A DNA stretch of 64,000 nt from Hoyosella levis (GCF_026008515.1 NZ_BQYM01000011.1:90712-154711); one strand, 5' to 3'; shown: positions 28,556 to 38,859, numbered from the stretch's first letter. A program made the numbers and translations. The notes: a model not told the origin generated them from the letters alone.

Positions 28556-30159
28556 TGAGCGCGCAGCGCGCTGGCCAGCCAGGCGTGATCGGTGCAATCT
28601 TCGCCAGGTTCGGGGCATGGCTGAACCGCCCGATGGCATCGTTCCATCTCATCCTGTCCATCTCGGCGCTGCTGTCGATCCTGGGCCTCGTGATGGTGCT
28701 CTCCGCGTCGAGCGTGTCCGAGTACACCCGATCCGGGTCGGCGTACTCGATGTTCATCCGGCAGCTGATGTTCGTCACGGTCGGGTGGATCGCTTTCTAC
28801 CTGGCGCTGCGCTTCCCGGTGCGGTTCATCAAGCGCATGGCGTTCCTCGGCGTCGTCGTCTCCACGGTCATGCTCGCTCTCGTCCTCGTTCCGGGGATCG
28901 GTGTCACGGTCAATGGCGCGCGCAGCTGGTTCCAGTTCGCGGGGTTCGCGTTCCAGCCCTCCGAGATGGCGAAGATCGCGCTCGCGCTGTGGGGCGCGGT
29001 GCTTCTCGGCGAGCGCGCCGTGCGAACCCGTAGCTCCCGCGACATGCTGTTCCCGCTGGTGCCCGGTGCGCTCGTCATCTTTACCCTCGTGGCATTGCAG
29101 CCTGACTTCTCCACGCTGGTCGTGCTGTTCTTCATCCTGCTCGCGCTGCTGTGGTTCGCGGGGCTGCCGCTGGGGTACTTCGTGGTCGGTGTGGGTGCCA
29201 TCCTGTCCATCGCGGTGGTCATGGCTTTCGCGGAGGGATACCGGACGCGGCGGCTCACGTCGTTCCTCAATGCCGATGATGATCCGCTCGGGGCGAGCTA
29301 CCAGGCCCGGCAGTCACAGTTCGCCCTCGCTGACGGCGGGCTCTTCGGGACCAGCCTGGGGCAGAGCCGAGCCAAGTGGAAGTTCCTCCCCGAGGCCCAC
29401 AATGACTTCATCTTCGCGATCATCGGCGAGGAGCTCGGCTTCGTGGGAGCTGCGGCGGTCATCGGTATCTTCGGGCTCTTCATCTACACGGGACTGCGCA
29501 TCGCGGCCCGTTCCGTGGATCCGTTCCTCCGGCTGTTCGTCGCGACCTCAACGGTGTGGGTGATCGGGCAGACGTTCATCAATCTCGGCTATGTCGTGGG
29601 ATTGCTCCCCGTGACGGGCCTGCAGCTGCCCCTGATCTCGGCCGGGGGAACCTCGGCGGTGCTGACGCTGTTCATGCTCGGGATCATGGCCAACGCGGCG
29701 CGGCACGAGCCGGAGGCGATCGCTGCGGCACAGGTGGCCGCGCGGCGGAGCCGGGTGCCCCTGTTCCTGCGGCTGCCGCTGCCGGAGAAGTACAACCCGC
29801 CGCGGCCCGCGCCGCGCCGCCCCGATCCTTATGCGGGCGATTACGGCCCCCCGTGGGAATCCCCGTGGGAGCCGGGGCCACCGGCCGCCGGACCCTACCG
29901 TGGTGCTCGCCAGCCAGGACCTGCCACCGGGCGCGGGGGAGCAGCCCGGGCAGCCCGGTACCAGGACCATCTTCACCGGGATTACCTGCCCAGGGATTAC
30001 CCGCCCCGGGACTACCTGCCTACTGACTACCGGCATGCGCCCGTCGTGCCGCGGAGCGGCAATCCCCAGGGACGCCGCTACCCCGGCGGCGGGAGGACTC
30101 CGCACGGCCCCATCGACCCCTACGGGGAACCGCCGCGCAGGCGGCGCGCGCGCGGCTAG
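28555..30159 (+). CDS. ftsW: Septal peptidoglycan glycosyltransferase FtsW
   Basis: A SEDS-family polymerase working with PbpB at the septum. 534 residues with about 10 membrane helices. Conserved segments are GARSWFQFAGFAFQPSE, QPDFST, SLGQSRAKWKFLPEAHNDFIF, the catalytic-region EELGF and LPLISAGGTS. ATG 28555 overlaps the murD stop by one base; the open frame begins earlier in murD. The cytoplasmic C-terminal tail (about 135 residues) is Pro/Arg/Tyr-rich with a repeated RDYxP pentad. Confidence 0.93.
   Translation: MSAQRAGQPGVIGAIFARFGAWLNRPMASFHLILSISALLSILGLVMVLSASSVSEYTRSGSAYSMFIRQLMFVTVGWIAFYLALRFPVRFIKRMAFLGVVVSTVMLALVLVPGIGVTVNGARSWFQFAGFAFQPSEMAKIALALWGAVLLGERAVRTRSSRDMLFPLVPGALVIFTLVALQPDFSTLVVLFFILLALLWFAGLPLGYFVVGVGAILSIAVVMAFAEGYRTRRLTSFLNADDDPLGASYQARQSQFALADGGLFGTSLGQSRAKWKFLPEAHNDFIFAIIGEELGFVGAAAVIGIFGLFIYTGLRIAARSVDPFLRLFVATSTVWVIGQTFINLGYVVGLLPVTGLQLPLISAGGTSAVLTLFMLGIMANAARHEPEAIAAAQVAARRSRVPLFLRLPLPEKYNPPRPAPRRPDPYAGDYGPPWESPWEPGPPAAGPYRGARQPGPATGRGGAARAARYQDHLHRDYLPRDYPPRDYLPTDYRHAPVVPRSGNPQGRRYPGGGRTPHGPIDPYGEPPRRRRARG
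29977..30033 (+). repeat. 15-bp repeat encoding RDYxP pentads in the FtsW tail
   Basis: Successive codons read RDYLP, RDYPP, RDYLP and TDY(R), nearly identical 15-bp units. They lie in the cytoplasmic tail, which in mycobacterial FtsW contacts FtsZ and other divisome proteins. A role for the repeat itself is not known. Confidence 0.75.
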
Positions 30160-30198
30160 TGGCGGAACAGTGATCGATGTCGAGGAGGAATCAGCGCA

Positions 30199-31329
30199 GT
30201 GAACGGAACAGGCAAGCCCACGCTCTCGGTCGTGCTCGCCGGCGGTGGTACCGCGGGGCACATCGAGCCCGCCATGGCCGTGGCTGACGCTCTCCGCGAG
30301 CTCGATCCGGGCATCCGCATCACCGCGCTCGGGACCGCGCGGGGGCTCGAGACAACGCTGGTGCCGCAGCGCGGCTATCCACTCGTCCTGATCCCTCCGG
30401 TGCCCTTGCCGCGAAAGCCGTCCCGGCAGATGATCGATCTGCCCCTGCGGGTGCGGCGCGCGATCAAGCAGACCCGCGCAGCGATGGACCAGGCCGAGGC
30501 GCATGTTGTCGTGGGTTTCGGCGGATACGTCTCCCTTCCGGCATACCTCGCGGCCGGGCCAGGCATCCTGCGGCGGCGCCGCAGGATCCCCATCGTCGTG
30601 CATGAGGCCAACGCGAGCGCTGGCCTGGCCAACAAGGTCGGCGCCCGGCGGGCCGCGGCGGTGCTGACAGCGTTCCCCGATTCGGGCCTGCCCAACGGGC
30701 GCATCGTGGGCATCCCGGTGCGCTCGTCGATCACCTCGCTGGACCGGGCCGCGCTGCGCGCGCAGGCGCGGGAGCATTTCGGGCTGGACCCCGATGCGCC
30801 CACGCTGCTGGTGTTCGGTGGTTCCCAGGGCGCGCGCTCCCTCAACGAGGCCATTTCCGCGGCAGCTCCGGAGCTTGCCGCGGCCGGGATCGGCGTGCTC
30901 CATGCGCATGGGCCGAAGAACAGCCTTGATATGCCTCAATCCAGCGGTGGTCCGCGATACGTGTCGGTGCCGTACTTGAGCCGGATGGATCTTGCCTATG
31001 CCGCGGCGGATGCCGTGGTGTGCCGGTCCGGGGCCATGACTGTCGCGGAGGTGTCCGCGGTGGGCCTGCCAGCGGTGTACGTGCCGCTGCCGCACGGCAA
31101 TGGGGAGCAGGAGCTCAACGCCCGCCCCGTCGCCGAGGCGGGAGGCGGGATCATCGTCAAGGATGCCGAGCTCACGAAGCAGTATGTGCTGGATACGGTG
31201 ATACCACTGCTCACCGATCCGGACGCGTTGTCCCGCATGGGACGTGCCGCGGCGGGCGCGGGGCATAGATCAGCGGCCAGCGAGGTCGCACGGATTGTCA
31301 TGGATGTTGCGAGAGGACGGGTCGGATGA
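30199..31329 (+). CDS. murG: UDP-N-acetylglucosamine--N-acetylmuramyl-(pentapeptide) pyrophosphoryl-undecaprenol GlcNAc transferase
   Basis: Converts lipid I to lipid II on the inner membrane face. 376 residues, GT28 fold: [36 protein letters not shown], the C-terminal [10 protein letters not shown] and the [25 protein letters not shown] donor-binding block. The GTG start has GAGGAGG 10 nt upstream and follows ftsW by 39 bp. The stop overlaps murC (ATGA). Confidence 0.94.
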   Translation: MNGTGKPTLSVVLAGGGTAGHIEPAMAVADALRELDPGIRITALGTARGLETTLVPQRGYPLVLIPPVPLPRKPSRQMIDLPLRVRRAIKQTRAAMDQAEAHVVVGFGGYVSLPAYLAAGPGILRRRRRIPIVVHEANASAGLANKVGARRAAAVLTAFPDSGLPNGRIVGIPVRSSITSLDRAALRAQAREHFGLDPDAPTLLVFGGSQGARSLNEAISAAAPELAAAGIGVLHAHGPKNSLDMPQSSGGPRYVSVPYLSRMDLAYAAADAVVCRSGAMTVAEVSAVGLPAVYVPLPHGNGEQELNARPVAEAGGGIIVKDAELTKQYVLDTVIPLLTDPDALSRMGRAAAGAGHRSAASEVARIVMDVARGRVG

Positions 31330-32831
31330 CGGCATCGATTGGAGCGGAGCTGCCCGAGCAGCTCCGGCGGGTCCACATGATCGGGATCGGCGGGGCAGGC
31401 ATGTCGGGCATCGCACGGATCCTGATCGCGCGGGGCGCGGAGGTCTCCGGCTCGGATGCGAAGGAGAGCCGGGTACTGCTCGATCTGCGGGCCCGCGGCG
31501 CTGCGGTGCGGGTCGGCCACGACACGACCGCGCTCGACCTGCTCGAGGGCGGGCCCACGCTTGTGGTGAGCACGGAGGCCGCGATCAGGAAGGACAATCC
31601 CGAGCTGCTCGAGGCGCAGCGGCGCGGCATCCCGACGACCTATCGGCCCGATGTGCTCGCGCAGCTGATGGAGGGCAGCGACCCGGTGCTCGTCGCGGGC
31701 ACCCATGGCAAGACGTCGACGACTTCGCTGCTGGTGGTCGCGCTGCAGCATTGCCATCTTGATCCGTCGTTCGCGGTCGGCGGCGAGCTCAACGAGGCCG
31801 GGACCAACGCGCACCACGGCACCGGCGGCATCTTTGTCGCCGAGGCGGACGAGAGCGACGGCTCCTTGCTTCGCTACCTGCCACGGGTAGCGATCGTCAC
31901 CAACGTCGAGGCGGATCATCTCGACTACTTCGGTTCCGCGGAGGCCTACGTCAAGATCTTCGACTCGTTCGCGGACCGCGTCATCGAGGGTGGCGTGGTG
32001 GTCGCCTGCATCGAGGATCCCGGCTCGCATGAGTTCGCCGTGCGGACCGCAGCCCGTGGCATCCGGGTGATCGGCTACGGCTCCACCGAAGAGCCGCTCG
32101 GCGACGTGGAGCTCGGCGCCGAGCTGCTGAGCTGGGAGGCCCGCGATGGCGGCGGGATCGGACAGGTTCGCCTGGCCGGGATCGAGAAGCCTCTGGTGAT
32201 GCGCCTTGCTGTGCCGGGCAGGCACATGGCGCTGAACGCGCTCGCGGCCCTGCTCGCGGCCCGCGAGCTTGGTGCCCCTACCGCCGAGGTGCTCGAGGGG
32301 CTCGAGGGCTTCGGGGGAGTGCGGCGCCGCTTCCAGTACGTGGGCCGGGAGGCGGGCGTGCGGCTGTATGACGACTACGCGCATCACCCCACCGAGGTAC
32401 GGGCCGTGCTGCGTGCCGCGCAGGACATGATCGCCGAGGAGAAGGCCGCGGCACCGGAGAACCCCACCGGCAAGGTCGTCGTGATCTTCCAGCCGCACAT
32501 GTACTCGCGGACCGAGATCTTCGCTACGGAGTTCGCGCAGGCGCTCGACCTCGCGGACGAGGTGATCGTGCTCGACGTCTATGGGGCCCGCGAGGAGCCG
32601 CGGCCGGGTGTCACGGGCGAGCTCATCGCGCGGCAGGTCACCAAGCCGGTGCACTACCAGCCTGATGTGTCGGAGCTACCCGCCCAGGTTGCGCGATTGA
32701 CGCGGCCGGGTGACCTGGTGATGACGATGGGGGCGGGCGATGTAACGATGCTGGGCCCAGGGATCCTTGACGGAATCCGGGCCCGGCGGAACCACGCGCG
32801 TCCAGGCGAGGGTGCCCGGGAGGGCCGGTGA
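31326..32831 (+). CDS. murC: UDP-N-acetylmuramate--L-alanine ligase
   Basis: Attaches L-alanine to UDP-MurNAc. 501 residues with the N-terminal [20 protein letters not shown] loop [22 protein letters not shown] and [13 protein letters not shown] 31326 overlaps murG. The stop overlaps the ftsQ GTG (GTGA), continuing the coupled cluster. Confidence 0.95.
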   Translation: MTASIGAELPEQLRRVHMIGIGGAGMSGIARILIARGAEVSGSDAKESRVLLDLRARGAAVRVGHDTTALDLLEGGPTLVVSTEAAIRKDNPELLEAQRRGIPTTYRPDVLAQLMEGSDPVLVAGTHGKTSTTSLLVVALQHCHLDPSFAVGGELNEAGTNAHHGTGGIFVAEADESDGSLLRYLPRVAIVTNVEADHLDYFGSAEAYVKIFDSFADRVIEGGVVVACIEDPGSHEFAVRTAARGIRVIGYGSTEEPLGDVELGAELLSWEARDGGGIGQVRLAGIEKPLVMRLAVPGRHMALNALAALLAARELGAPTAEVLEGLEGFGGVRRRFQYVGREAGVRLYDDYAHHPTEVRAVLRAAQDMIAEEKAAAPENPTGKVVVIFQPHMYSRTEIFATEFAQALDLADEVIVLDVYGAREEPRPGVTGELIARQVTKPVHYQPDVSELPAQVARLTRPGDLVMTMGAGDVTMLGPGILDGIRARRNHARPGEGAREGR

Positions 32832-33511
32832 CAGCGGTGCGCTCCGGTTTGCACCGCTGGCGGTTCGTTCTCGCGGGAATGCTGGTCGTGGGTCTGCTAG
32901 TGGGCGGTTTCGCGGTGGCATGGTTCAGCTCGCTGCTCTCGGTGCGCGCGGTGGAGGTCCAGACCGCGCCGTCGGTTCCCGAGGAAGCGGTGCGGGAGGT
33001 GATCGGTGTTCCGGCTGGCACGCCATTGCTGCAGGTTGATACTCATGACGTCGCCGCTCGTGTCGCGGAGATCCCGAAGGTGGCGCAGGCGCGCGTCTCG
33101 CGGGTCCTGCCTTCGACGTTGCGCGTCGAGGTCGTCGAGCGCGTGCCGGCAGTGTTCTTCGATGGTCCGGGCGGTTCCCACCTGATGGACGGCGAGGGTG
33201 TTGTTTTCGCGGTGGAGCCGCCGCCGGAGGGCCTGCCGCGCTTGGTGGCGGAGGAGCCCGGAAAGGATGACCCGGCGACGCGCGCGGCGCTGGATGTGCT
33301 GGCCTCGCTGGCGGGGGAGATGCGCGGGATGGTGCTGGAGGTGCGCGCGGGCTCGCCGGTCGATGTGCAGCTGATCCTGTCCGACAACAGGACAGTGATC
33401 TGGGGTGATGCTGGGGATTCGGCGTACAAGGCGCGGGTGGCCCAGGCATTGCTGACGCAGCCGGGCCAGGTATATGACGTGTCGAGCCCGAGCCTGCCGG
33501 TGATTCGCTGA
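32828..33511 (+). CDS. ftsQ: Cell division protein FtsQ
   Basis: A 227-residue bitopic protein: short basic tail, one membrane helix (about residues 14-36), then a POTRA domain ([23 protein letters not shown]) and the FtsQ beta domain with [14 protein letters not shown]. It scaffolds FtsL/FtsB-type proteins at the septum. It is short for the family but similar to other actinobacterial members. It is the last gene before a strong terminator. Confidence 0.92.
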   Translation: MTAVRSGLHRWRFVLAGMLVVGLLVGGFAVAWFSSLLSVRAVEVQTAPSVPEEAVREVIGVPAGTPLLQVDTHDVAARVAEIPKVAQARVSRVLPSTLRVEVVERVPAVFFDGPGGSHLMDGEGVVFAVEPPPEGLPRLVAEEPGKDDPATRAALDVLASLAGEMRGMVLEVRAGSPVDVQLILSDNRTVIWGDAGDSAYKARVAQALLTQPGQVYDVSSPSLPVIR

Positions 33512-33521
33512 GCGGTGCTGC

Positions 33522-33552
33522 AAGCCCCCGCGCGAGGGTCGCGCGGGGGCTT
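33522..33552 (+). terminator. Strong hairpin terminator between ftsQ and ftsZ
   Basis: A perfect 14-bp GC-rich stem (33522-33535 with 33539-33552) and a GGG loop, 10 bp after the ftsQ stop. There is no U-tract, as is common in actinobacteria. It splits murE-ftsQ from an independently expressed ftsZ unit. Confidence 0.85.
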
Positions 33553-33688
33553 GGTCGTGCCAGTAGTGGCGCGTTGTTGCCCGCTCATTGGAGGACAAGG
33601 TTTCGGCAACAAGAAATAACTGTGCGGTATCGGCGCGCCTAATGGCGTTGCGCATCCGTGATGCCTAGCGTTTCCGGCAGTCAGGTAC

Positions 33689-33731
33689 TTGACATAACTC
33701 TAACCCTATGGTTGAGGTTTAGGGTTAGATA
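33689..33731 (+). promoter_or_regulatory. ftsZ upstream region: TTGACA and 9-bp inverted repeat
   Basis: TTGACA at 33689-33694 is a consensus -35. It is followed by a perfect inverted repeat CTAACCCTA (33700-33708) / TAGGGTTAG (33720-33728) with an 11-nt spacer. TAGATA at 33726-33731 is a further -10 candidate. The segment is visibly A+T-richer than its surroundings and lies 66-108 bp upstream of the ftsZ ATG. It could be an operator or an mRNA hairpin; no known regulator is assigned. Confidence 0.6.
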
Positions 33732-33796
33732 CCAAGATTCCTGCCGAAAGTCCCGTAGAACGCTGATAGAGCAAGACACATGGAAGGCGAGAGCCC

Positions 33797-35032
33797 ATGA
33801 CGCCCCCGCACAACTACCTCGCCGTTATCAAGGTCGTCGGCATCGGCGGCGGTGGGGTCAACGCTGTCAACCGGATGATCGAGGCAGGACTCAAAGGAGT
33901 TGAGTTCATTGCCATCAACACGGATGCACAAGCACTGCTAATGAGCGATGCCGACGTCAAGCTCGACGTCGGCCGAGAACTCACCCGAGGACTCGGCGCT
34001 GGAGCAGACCCCGAGGTCGGTCGCAAGGCAGCCGAAGACCACAAGAACGAGATCGAGGAAGTGCTCAAGGGCGCTGACATGGTCTTCGTCACCGCCGGTG
34101 AAGGCGGTGGAACCGGAACAGGCGGCGCGCCCGTCGTCGGGAGCATCGCCCGCAAGCTCGGCGCGCTCACCGTCGGCGTGGTCACCCGGCCCTTCTCCTT
34201 CGAGGGCAAGCGGCGCGGTGCCCAGGCCGAGGCTGGCATCGCCGCGCTGCGCGAGACCTGCGACACCCTCATCGTGATCCCCAATGACCGGCTGCTCCAG
34301 CTCGGCGACGCGGCTGTCAGCCTGATGGATGCCTTCCGTTCCGCCGATGAGGTGCTCCTCAACGGTGTCCAGGGCATCACCGACCTCATCACCACCCCCG
34401 GCCTGATCAACGTCGACTTCGCCGACGTCAAGGGAGTGATGTCCGGTGCCGGCACGGCACTGATGGGCATCGGTTCCTCCCGCGGCGAGGGCCGTGCCGT
34501 CAAGGCGGCCGAGGCAGCGATCAACTCCCCGCTGCTCGAGGCCTCCATGGACGGCGCGCACGGCGTGCTCCTCTCCATCGCTGGCGGCTCGGATCTCGGC
34601 CTGTTCGAGATCCACGACGCGGCGAGCCTCGTCGAGGAAGCCGCGCACGTCGACGCGAACATCATCTTTGGCACTGTCATCGATGACTCGCTCGGCGACG
34701 AGGTGCGCATCACGGTCATCGCAGCGGGATTCGATGGTGCTCCCGCGGCGCGCAGTGCCCGCGACGAGCGGCGCGAGCCGCAGCGGCAGGCCGCGGCCCG
34801 CCAGCCCGAGCAGCCAGCTCGGCGCAGCGGCGCGGATCTCGGCCGGGATCGTGACTACGGCTCGGGCCGCGGTGGTCGCTTCGGCGGCGACCTGCCCTCC
34901 GTGCCTGATCGCGGTCGACGGGGCGACCTGCCCGGACGCCGCGATGAGGTCCCGGTCAGCCGGGGACGTGGTCGTGGCAACGACGGCTTCATCGACGATG
35001 AGGATCTGGACGTCCCTGACTTCATGCGCTGA
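33797..35032 (+). CDS. ftsZ: Cell division GTPase FtsZ
   Basis: Tubulin-like Z-ring protein, 411 residues. It has [13 protein letters not shown], the tubulin signature [19 protein letters not shown] and NDRLLQL for GTP binding, and the T7 loop NVDFADV. A variable Arg/Gly/Asp-rich linker (about residues 315-395) ends in the conserved peptide [12 protein letters not shown], which binds SepF and FtsW. ATG 33797 has a weak AAGGCGAG site like other actinobacterial ftsZ genes. Confidence 0.97.
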   Translation: MTPPHNYLAVIKVVGIGGGGVNAVNRMIEAGLKGVEFIAINTDAQALLMSDADVKLDVGRELTRGLGAGADPEVGRKAAEDHKNEIEEVLKGADMVFVTAGEGGGTGTGGAPVVGSIARKLGALTVGVVTRPFSFEGKRRGAQAEAGIAALRETCDTLIVIPNDRLLQLGDAAVSLMDAFRSADEVLLNGVQGITDLITTPGLINVDFADVKGVMSGAGTALMGIGSSRGEGRAVKAAEAAINSPLLEASMDGAHGVLLSIAGGSDLGLFEIHDAASLVEEAAHVDANIIFGTVIDDSLGDEVRITVIAAGFDGAPAARSARDERREPQRQAAARQPEQPARRSGADLGRDRDYGSGRGGRFGGDLPSVPDRGRRGDLPGRRDEVPVSRGRGRGNDGFIDDEDLDVPDFMR

Positions 35033-35108
35033 CGCTGCGGGACCGCGCGGCACTGCGAACGCAGATGGCACAATCGGGCCAAAGCCGTGCGGAACCAGGG
35101 GAGCGCGA

Positions 35109-35819
35109 ATGACAATCCACCAGCTCGTCACCACGCGCCACGGTGGAGTGTCGCCAGCCCCCTTTGAATCCCTCAACCTTGGTGTGCACGTGGGAGACGC
35201 CCCGGAGCTCGTGATCGAGAACCGGCGGCGTCTCTCGCTGTTGCTGGGGGTGGAGCCATCGCGCATCGTGTGGATGGACCAGGTGCATGGCACGCATGTC
35301 GAGGTCGTGCGAGAGCCGGTGAACGGTGCCCTGCCCGGTACCGACGCGGTGGTCACTGACGTGCCCGGCCTCGCGCTGGCCGTGCTGACCGCCGACTGCG
35401 TACCGATCCTGCTCGCTGACCACGCCGCCGGGATAATCGCGGCCGCGCATGCCGGGCGAAAGGGCGCCGAGGACGGCATCGCGCGGGAAACCGTGGCCGC
35501 CATGGTCGAGCTCGGGGCCACCGCGGGAGCGATCGAGGCGTACCTGGGGCCCGGGGCATGCGGCCGGTGCTACGAGGTGCCCGGCGCCATGCGCGCGGAG
35601 GTCAGTGCCCGGTTGCCCGGTAGTGCCTCCGAGACCCGGTGGGGGACACCCTCGCTCGACCTGCCCAACGGGCTCCATCAGCAACTTGCCGCGCTGGGCA
35701 TCGGCCGTATCCGGCGCGACCCGCGCTGCACGATCGAGTGCGAGGACCTGTTCAGCCACCGCCGGGGAGCTCCGGCAGGAAGGCTTGCCTCGGTCATCTG
35801 GCAGGATGCCGCATCGTGA
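35109..35819 (+). CDS. pgeF: Peptidoglycan editing factor / multicopper-type purine nucleoside phosphorylase (PgeF, YfiH)
   Basis: 236 residues of the YfiH/LACC1 fold. It keeps the metal and catalytic positions in MDQVHGTHV (His), TADCVPILLAD (Cys) and AAAHAGRKG (His). Family members phosphorolyse or deaminate purine nucleosides, and E. coli PgeF prevents L-Ser misincorporation into peptidoglycan. ATG 35109 has AGGGGAG upstream. The next gene starts in a GTGA overlap. Confidence 0.9.
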   Translation: MTIHQLVTTRHGGVSPAPFESLNLGVHVGDAPELVIENRRRLSLLLGVEPSRIVWMDQVHGTHVEVVREPVNGALPGTDAVVTDVPGLALAVLTADCVPILLADHAAGIIAAAHAGRKGAEDGIARETVAAMVELGATAGAIEAYLGPGACGRCYEVPGAMRAEVSARLPGSASETRWGTPSLDLPNGLHQQLAALGIGRIRRDPRCTIECEDLFSHRRGAPAGRLASVIWQDAAS

Positions 35820-36559
35820 GCATGATTCTCGAGACACCCCGTGCCCGCGAGATCGCGGCTGCCCTTGACGACCAGCGCGCGCGCATCGCCGAGGCATGCC
35901 GCGCAGCGGGCCGACCAGCAGGCAGCGTGCACCTGCTGCCGGTGACAAAGTTCTTTCCCGCCTCCGATGCGAGGATCCTGCGATTGCTCGGGTGCGCCGA
36001 GCTCGGCGAGTCGCGCGCGCAGGACGCCGAGGCGAAGGCGCACGAGCTTGCCCTCGCCGAGCCGGGCGCGCCGATCGCCTGGCACATGATCGGTCGGCTC
36101 CAGCGCAACAAGGCGAGCAGCGTCGCCCGGTGGGCAGCCGTCGTGCAATCCGTGGACAACGAGAAGCTCGCGCGCGCGCTGTCGCGAGCGGCGACCACGG
36201 CGCTCGACGCGGGGGATCGTGACGCGGTGCTGCGGGCCTGCCTGCAGGTCAGCCTCGATGGCGATCCGGCGCGCGGCGGTGCCAGCCTCGACGAGCTGCA
36301 TCGCCTCGGCGGGATCGTCGCGGAGCTACCCGGCCTCGAGCTCGCTGGACTCATGGCCGTGCCACCCCTGGGCAGCGACCCCGAGACGGAGTTCGCCAGG
36401 CTGCAGGAGGTTCACGACCAGTTCCTCGCGAGCTTCCCGTTCGCTACCACGCTCTCGGCGGGAATGTCAGCGGATGCCCCGATCGCAATACGTCATGGAT
36501 CAACTTGTGTGCGTGTCGGTACCGCATTGTTAGGGCCGCGGCCGATAACCTCGCCGTAA
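35816..36559 (+). CDS. yggS: YggS-family pyridoxal phosphate homeostasis protein
   Basis: 247 residues with a TIM barrel. The PLP lysine is in LPVTKFFP. IAWHMIGRLQRNK, LAGLMAVPP and LSAGMSADAPIAIRHGSTCVRVGTALLG are family blocks. The usual GENYVQE segment reads GESRAQD. It binds PLP and maintains B6 and amino-acid balance, with no enzyme activity known. The GTG start overlaps pgeF; ATG 35822 is an alternative. Confidence 0.92.
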   Translation: MSMILETPRAREIAAALDDQRARIAEACRAAGRPAGSVHLLPVTKFFPASDARILRLLGCAELGESRAQDAEAKAHELALAEPGAPIAWHMIGRLQRNKASSVARWAAVVQSVDNEKLARALSRAATTALDAGDRDAVLRACLQVSLDGDPARGGASLDELHRLGGIVAELPGLELAGLMAVPPLGSDPETEFARLQEVHDQFLASFPFATTLSAGMSADAPIAIRHGSTCVRVGTALLGPRPITSP

Positions 36560-36664
36560 CCATCAATGGTGAACCGGCTTCCCCCGCCATCACGAACGGT
36601 GCCCGTTCCGGGCCACGTCCATCGACCAGGCCATGCCTCCTCGTCGCCCCAGGAAGGTCAATCC

Positions 36665-37327
36665 ATGAGCGCAATGCAAAAGATCAAGGAGTACTTCGCT
36701 CTCGTGCCCCCCGCGGAGTACGAGGACGATTACGTCGACGACGTGGATCAGCGCGGCCGCGGCCGTCGTGACCTTCCGCCTGGACGCTTCGACGAGCCGA
36801 CCGGATACCGGCCCGGCACCTACGTCCCCTCGCAGCGGCGTCCCGAGCCCGCCCCGTTCCCCCCGCCGGGTGGCTTCGAGCGCGATCCCTACGACCGCTT
36901 CGGCGGCGACCCCCGCCAGATGCGGCAGATGGCGCCGCCGCCCGCGGTCGAGGACTTCGATCGCGTCCAGCCCCCGCGGCCGGTAGCTCCGCAGCGCCGC
37001 AGCGAGCCCGACCGCCGCATGGCAGCACCTGCGGAGGACGTGAGCGTCCTCGCCAAGATCACCACTCTGCGCCCGGGTGACTTCAGCGAGGCCCGCACCA
37101 TTGGCGAGCAGTTCCGGGACGGCGTGCCGGTCATCATGGATCTCAACGACATGCCTGGTGCCGATGCCAAGCGCGTGCTCGACTTCGCCGGGGGCTGTGC
37201 CTTCGCGCTCAACGGCAACATCGAGAAGGTCGCCACGAAGGTATTCCTGCTCTCCCCGGCCGACATCGACGTCTCGGCCGAGGACCGGCGCCGGATCGCG
37301 GAGACCAGCCTGAACCAGGGCCGGTGA
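36665..37327 (+). CDS. sepF: Cell division protein SepF
   Basis: 220 residues. An N-terminal membrane-binding amphipathic helix (MQKIKEYFALVPP) is followed by a Pro/Arg-rich disordered linker and a C-terminal SepF domain (about residues 125-212; PVIMDLNDMPGADAKRVLDFAGG, ALNGNIEKV). It anchors FtsZ to the membrane in actinobacteria, which lack FtsA. ATG 36665 has AGGAAGG upstream; ATG 36674 is also possible. Confidence 0.94.
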   Translation: MSAMQKIKEYFALVPPAEYEDDYVDDVDQRGRGRRDLPPGRFDEPTGYRPGTYVPSQRRPEPAPFPPPGGFERDPYDRFGGDPRQMRQMAPPPAVEDFDRVQPPRPVAPQRRSEPDRRMAAPAEDVSVLAKITTLRPGDFSEARTIGEQFRDGVPVIMDLNDMPGADAKRVLDFAGGCAFALNGNIEKVATKVFLLSPADIDVSAEDRRRIAETSLNQGR

Positions 37328-37390
37328 CAGTGGGCCGCACGGGCTACCACATGGTTTGTTCCCTTCGGAGAATTCAGGCAGAGTGACGGC

Positions 37391-37690
37391 ATGGTGCTGA
37401 TCCTGTCCGTGCTCTCGACGCTGCTGTTCATCTACTCGCTCTTGCTGATCGCGCGGGTCGTCGTTGAGTTCATTCGCATGTTCGCCCGGGATTGGCGGCC
37501 CTCTGGCCCGGTGGTGGTGATCCTTGAGTTCATCTTCATGACGACGGATCCGCCAATCCGCTTCCTGCGCAGGATGATCCCGCCGCTGACGCTTGGTAGC
37601 GTGCGCCTCGACCTGTCGGTGCTGATCCTGCTGATCGCAATCTCGATCCTCCAGAATGTCATCGGCGCTTTCGCCGCAAGTCTCGCGTAG
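37391..37690 (+). CDS. YggT-family membrane protein
   Basis: 99 residues with two hydrophobic segments flanking a conserved loop ([22 protein letters not shown]), the YggT signature. It corresponds to Rv2146c, between sepF and wag31. Function is not established; it has been linked to osmotic shock and division in various bacteria. Confidence 0.9.
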   Translation: MVLILSVLSTLLFIYSLLLIARVVVEFIRMFARDWRPSGPVVVILEFIFMTTDPPIRFLRRMIPPLTLGSVRLDLSVLILLIAISILQNVIGAFAASLA

Positions 37691-37785
37691 GGTATTGCCC
37701 GGATCATCGGCATGAGCGTGCCGGGAGGGCTCGCGCATGGTGCCGTGCCCCCGTCGGTGAGCGCGAGGAAGGCGAGGTACAACAG

Positions 37786-38505
37786 ATGCGTCTTACTCCT
37801 TCGGATGTGCACAATGTGGCATTCAAGAAGCCCCCGCTAGGCAAGCGGGGCTACGACGAGGACGAGGTCGACGCGTTTCTCGAGCTGGTGGAGCAGGAGC
37901 TGAACCGCCTCAGCGAAGAGAACTCCCACCTGTCCGAGCGTGTGTCGAGCCTCGAGGAATCGGTCGCGGGCGCCCAGTCCGCCACCGAGAGCCGGGAATC
38001 CCCCAGCGGCCGCGCCATCAAGATCATCGATCATGCCGAAGCGGTCGCGGACCGCGTCACCTCGGATGCCCAGGAGGAAGCGGACGCCCTGCTCACCCGG
38101 GCTCGCGAGGAGACCAAGGCAATGACGACCGAGGCCCGGGACAAGTCCGAGGCGATGGTGACCGATGCGCGGGAGAAGTCCGACCTCATCGTGTCGCGCG
38201 CTACGGAGAAGGCCGAGGCGCTGCGGGCCGAGTCCGAGAAGGAGCATGCCGACCTGCTCGCATCCATCGCCGAGCAACGCACCACGCTCGAGGGGCGGAT
38301 CAATCAGCTGCGGACATTCGAGCGCGAGTACCGCGTGCGGCTCAAGGCCTATCTCGAGGCGCAGCTCGAGGATCTCACCTCCGCGGGCGCGCCGGCGCAG
38401 CAGGGCCGGGGCGCAAGCGCGGACCAGCAGCAGCGCGAGTCCACCGCGGGCGATGCCGCCGCGGCTCCGGACGCGGAGCGCAGCCTCGTCAACAACGCTT
38501 CCTGA
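37786..38505 (+). CDS. wag31: Polar growth protein DivIVA/Wag31
   Basis: 239 residues. The N-terminal DivIVA domain ([22 protein letters not shown]) has the basic/hydrophobic tip that senses curved membrane. Long coiled-coils follow (about residues 30-65 and 75-195, with repeated AREK/ARDK heptads) and an Ala/Gln-rich tail. It directs apical peptidoglycan synthesis in mycolata and is a Ser/Thr kinase target in mycobacteria. It is the end of the dcw gene order; ileS follows. Confidence 0.95.
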   Translation: MRLTPSDVHNVAFKKPPLGKRGYDEDEVDAFLELVEQELNRLSEENSHLSERVSSLEESVAGAQSATESRESPSGRAIKIIDHAEAVADRVTSDAQEEADALLTRAREETKAMTTEARDKSEAMVTDAREKSDLIVSRATEKAEALRAESEKEHADLLASIAEQRTTLEGRINQLRTFEREYRVRLKAYLEAQLEDLTSAGAPAQQGRGASADQQQRESTAGDAAAAPDAERSLVNNAS

Positions 38506-38522
38506 GCCCGCGCCACGGCCAT

Positions 38523-38550
38523 CCCGGGCAGTGGCAGGCAACCGCCCGGG
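38523..38550 (+). terminator. Possible weak terminator after wag31
   Basis: A 7-bp stem CCCGGGC / GCCCGGG (38523-38529 with 38544-38550) with a 14-nt loop, directly upstream of the ileS leader. The stem is short and has no U-tract. Confidence 0.3.
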
Positions 38551-38567
38551 TGCCGTATCATCAAGCC

Positions 38568-38859
38568 CGTCCCCGGCCGTCGTGCGTGAGCGCGGTGCGC
38601 CGGGCTGGGCGATGGCGTTGATCCGGCGATCACCGGGGAGCCTTCGGAAGAACAGCTGATCACCCCGCTCGTGCGCGGATCGATCGGCCCAGTAGAACCG
38701 AACGGGATGGCCCGTCACAGCCAACGCAGAGAGGCGGAGCGCGTCGCGCGTTCCGCAAGCGGGGTGGTACCGCGGTGCGCGCAGCAGGATGCCCGCATCG
38801 TCCCCGTGCCAGGGTTACACCATGCAGGCCGCATGGCCGCAGGCACGAGGAGCAGAGTG
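38568..38859 (+). promoter_or_regulatory. Translational T-box riboswitch (tRNA-Ile) controlling ileS
   Basis: A -10-like TATCAT (38556-38561) precedes the leader. Conserved actinobacterial ileS T-box blocks are present. An isoleucine specifier ATC (38629-38631) is followed by GGAGCCTTCGGAAGAAC (38637-38653). AGTAGAACCGAACGGG-type sequence lies about 38690-38705. The T-box core GGGTGGTACCGCGG is at 38762-38775, where TGGT (38765-38768) can pair with the ACCA end of uncharged tRNA-Ile. CCCCGTGCC (38802-38810) pairs, with one mismatch, to GGCACGAGG (38842-38850) and would bury the GAGGAG ribosome binding site. No intrinsic terminator follows, so control should be translational. Confidence 0.88.
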
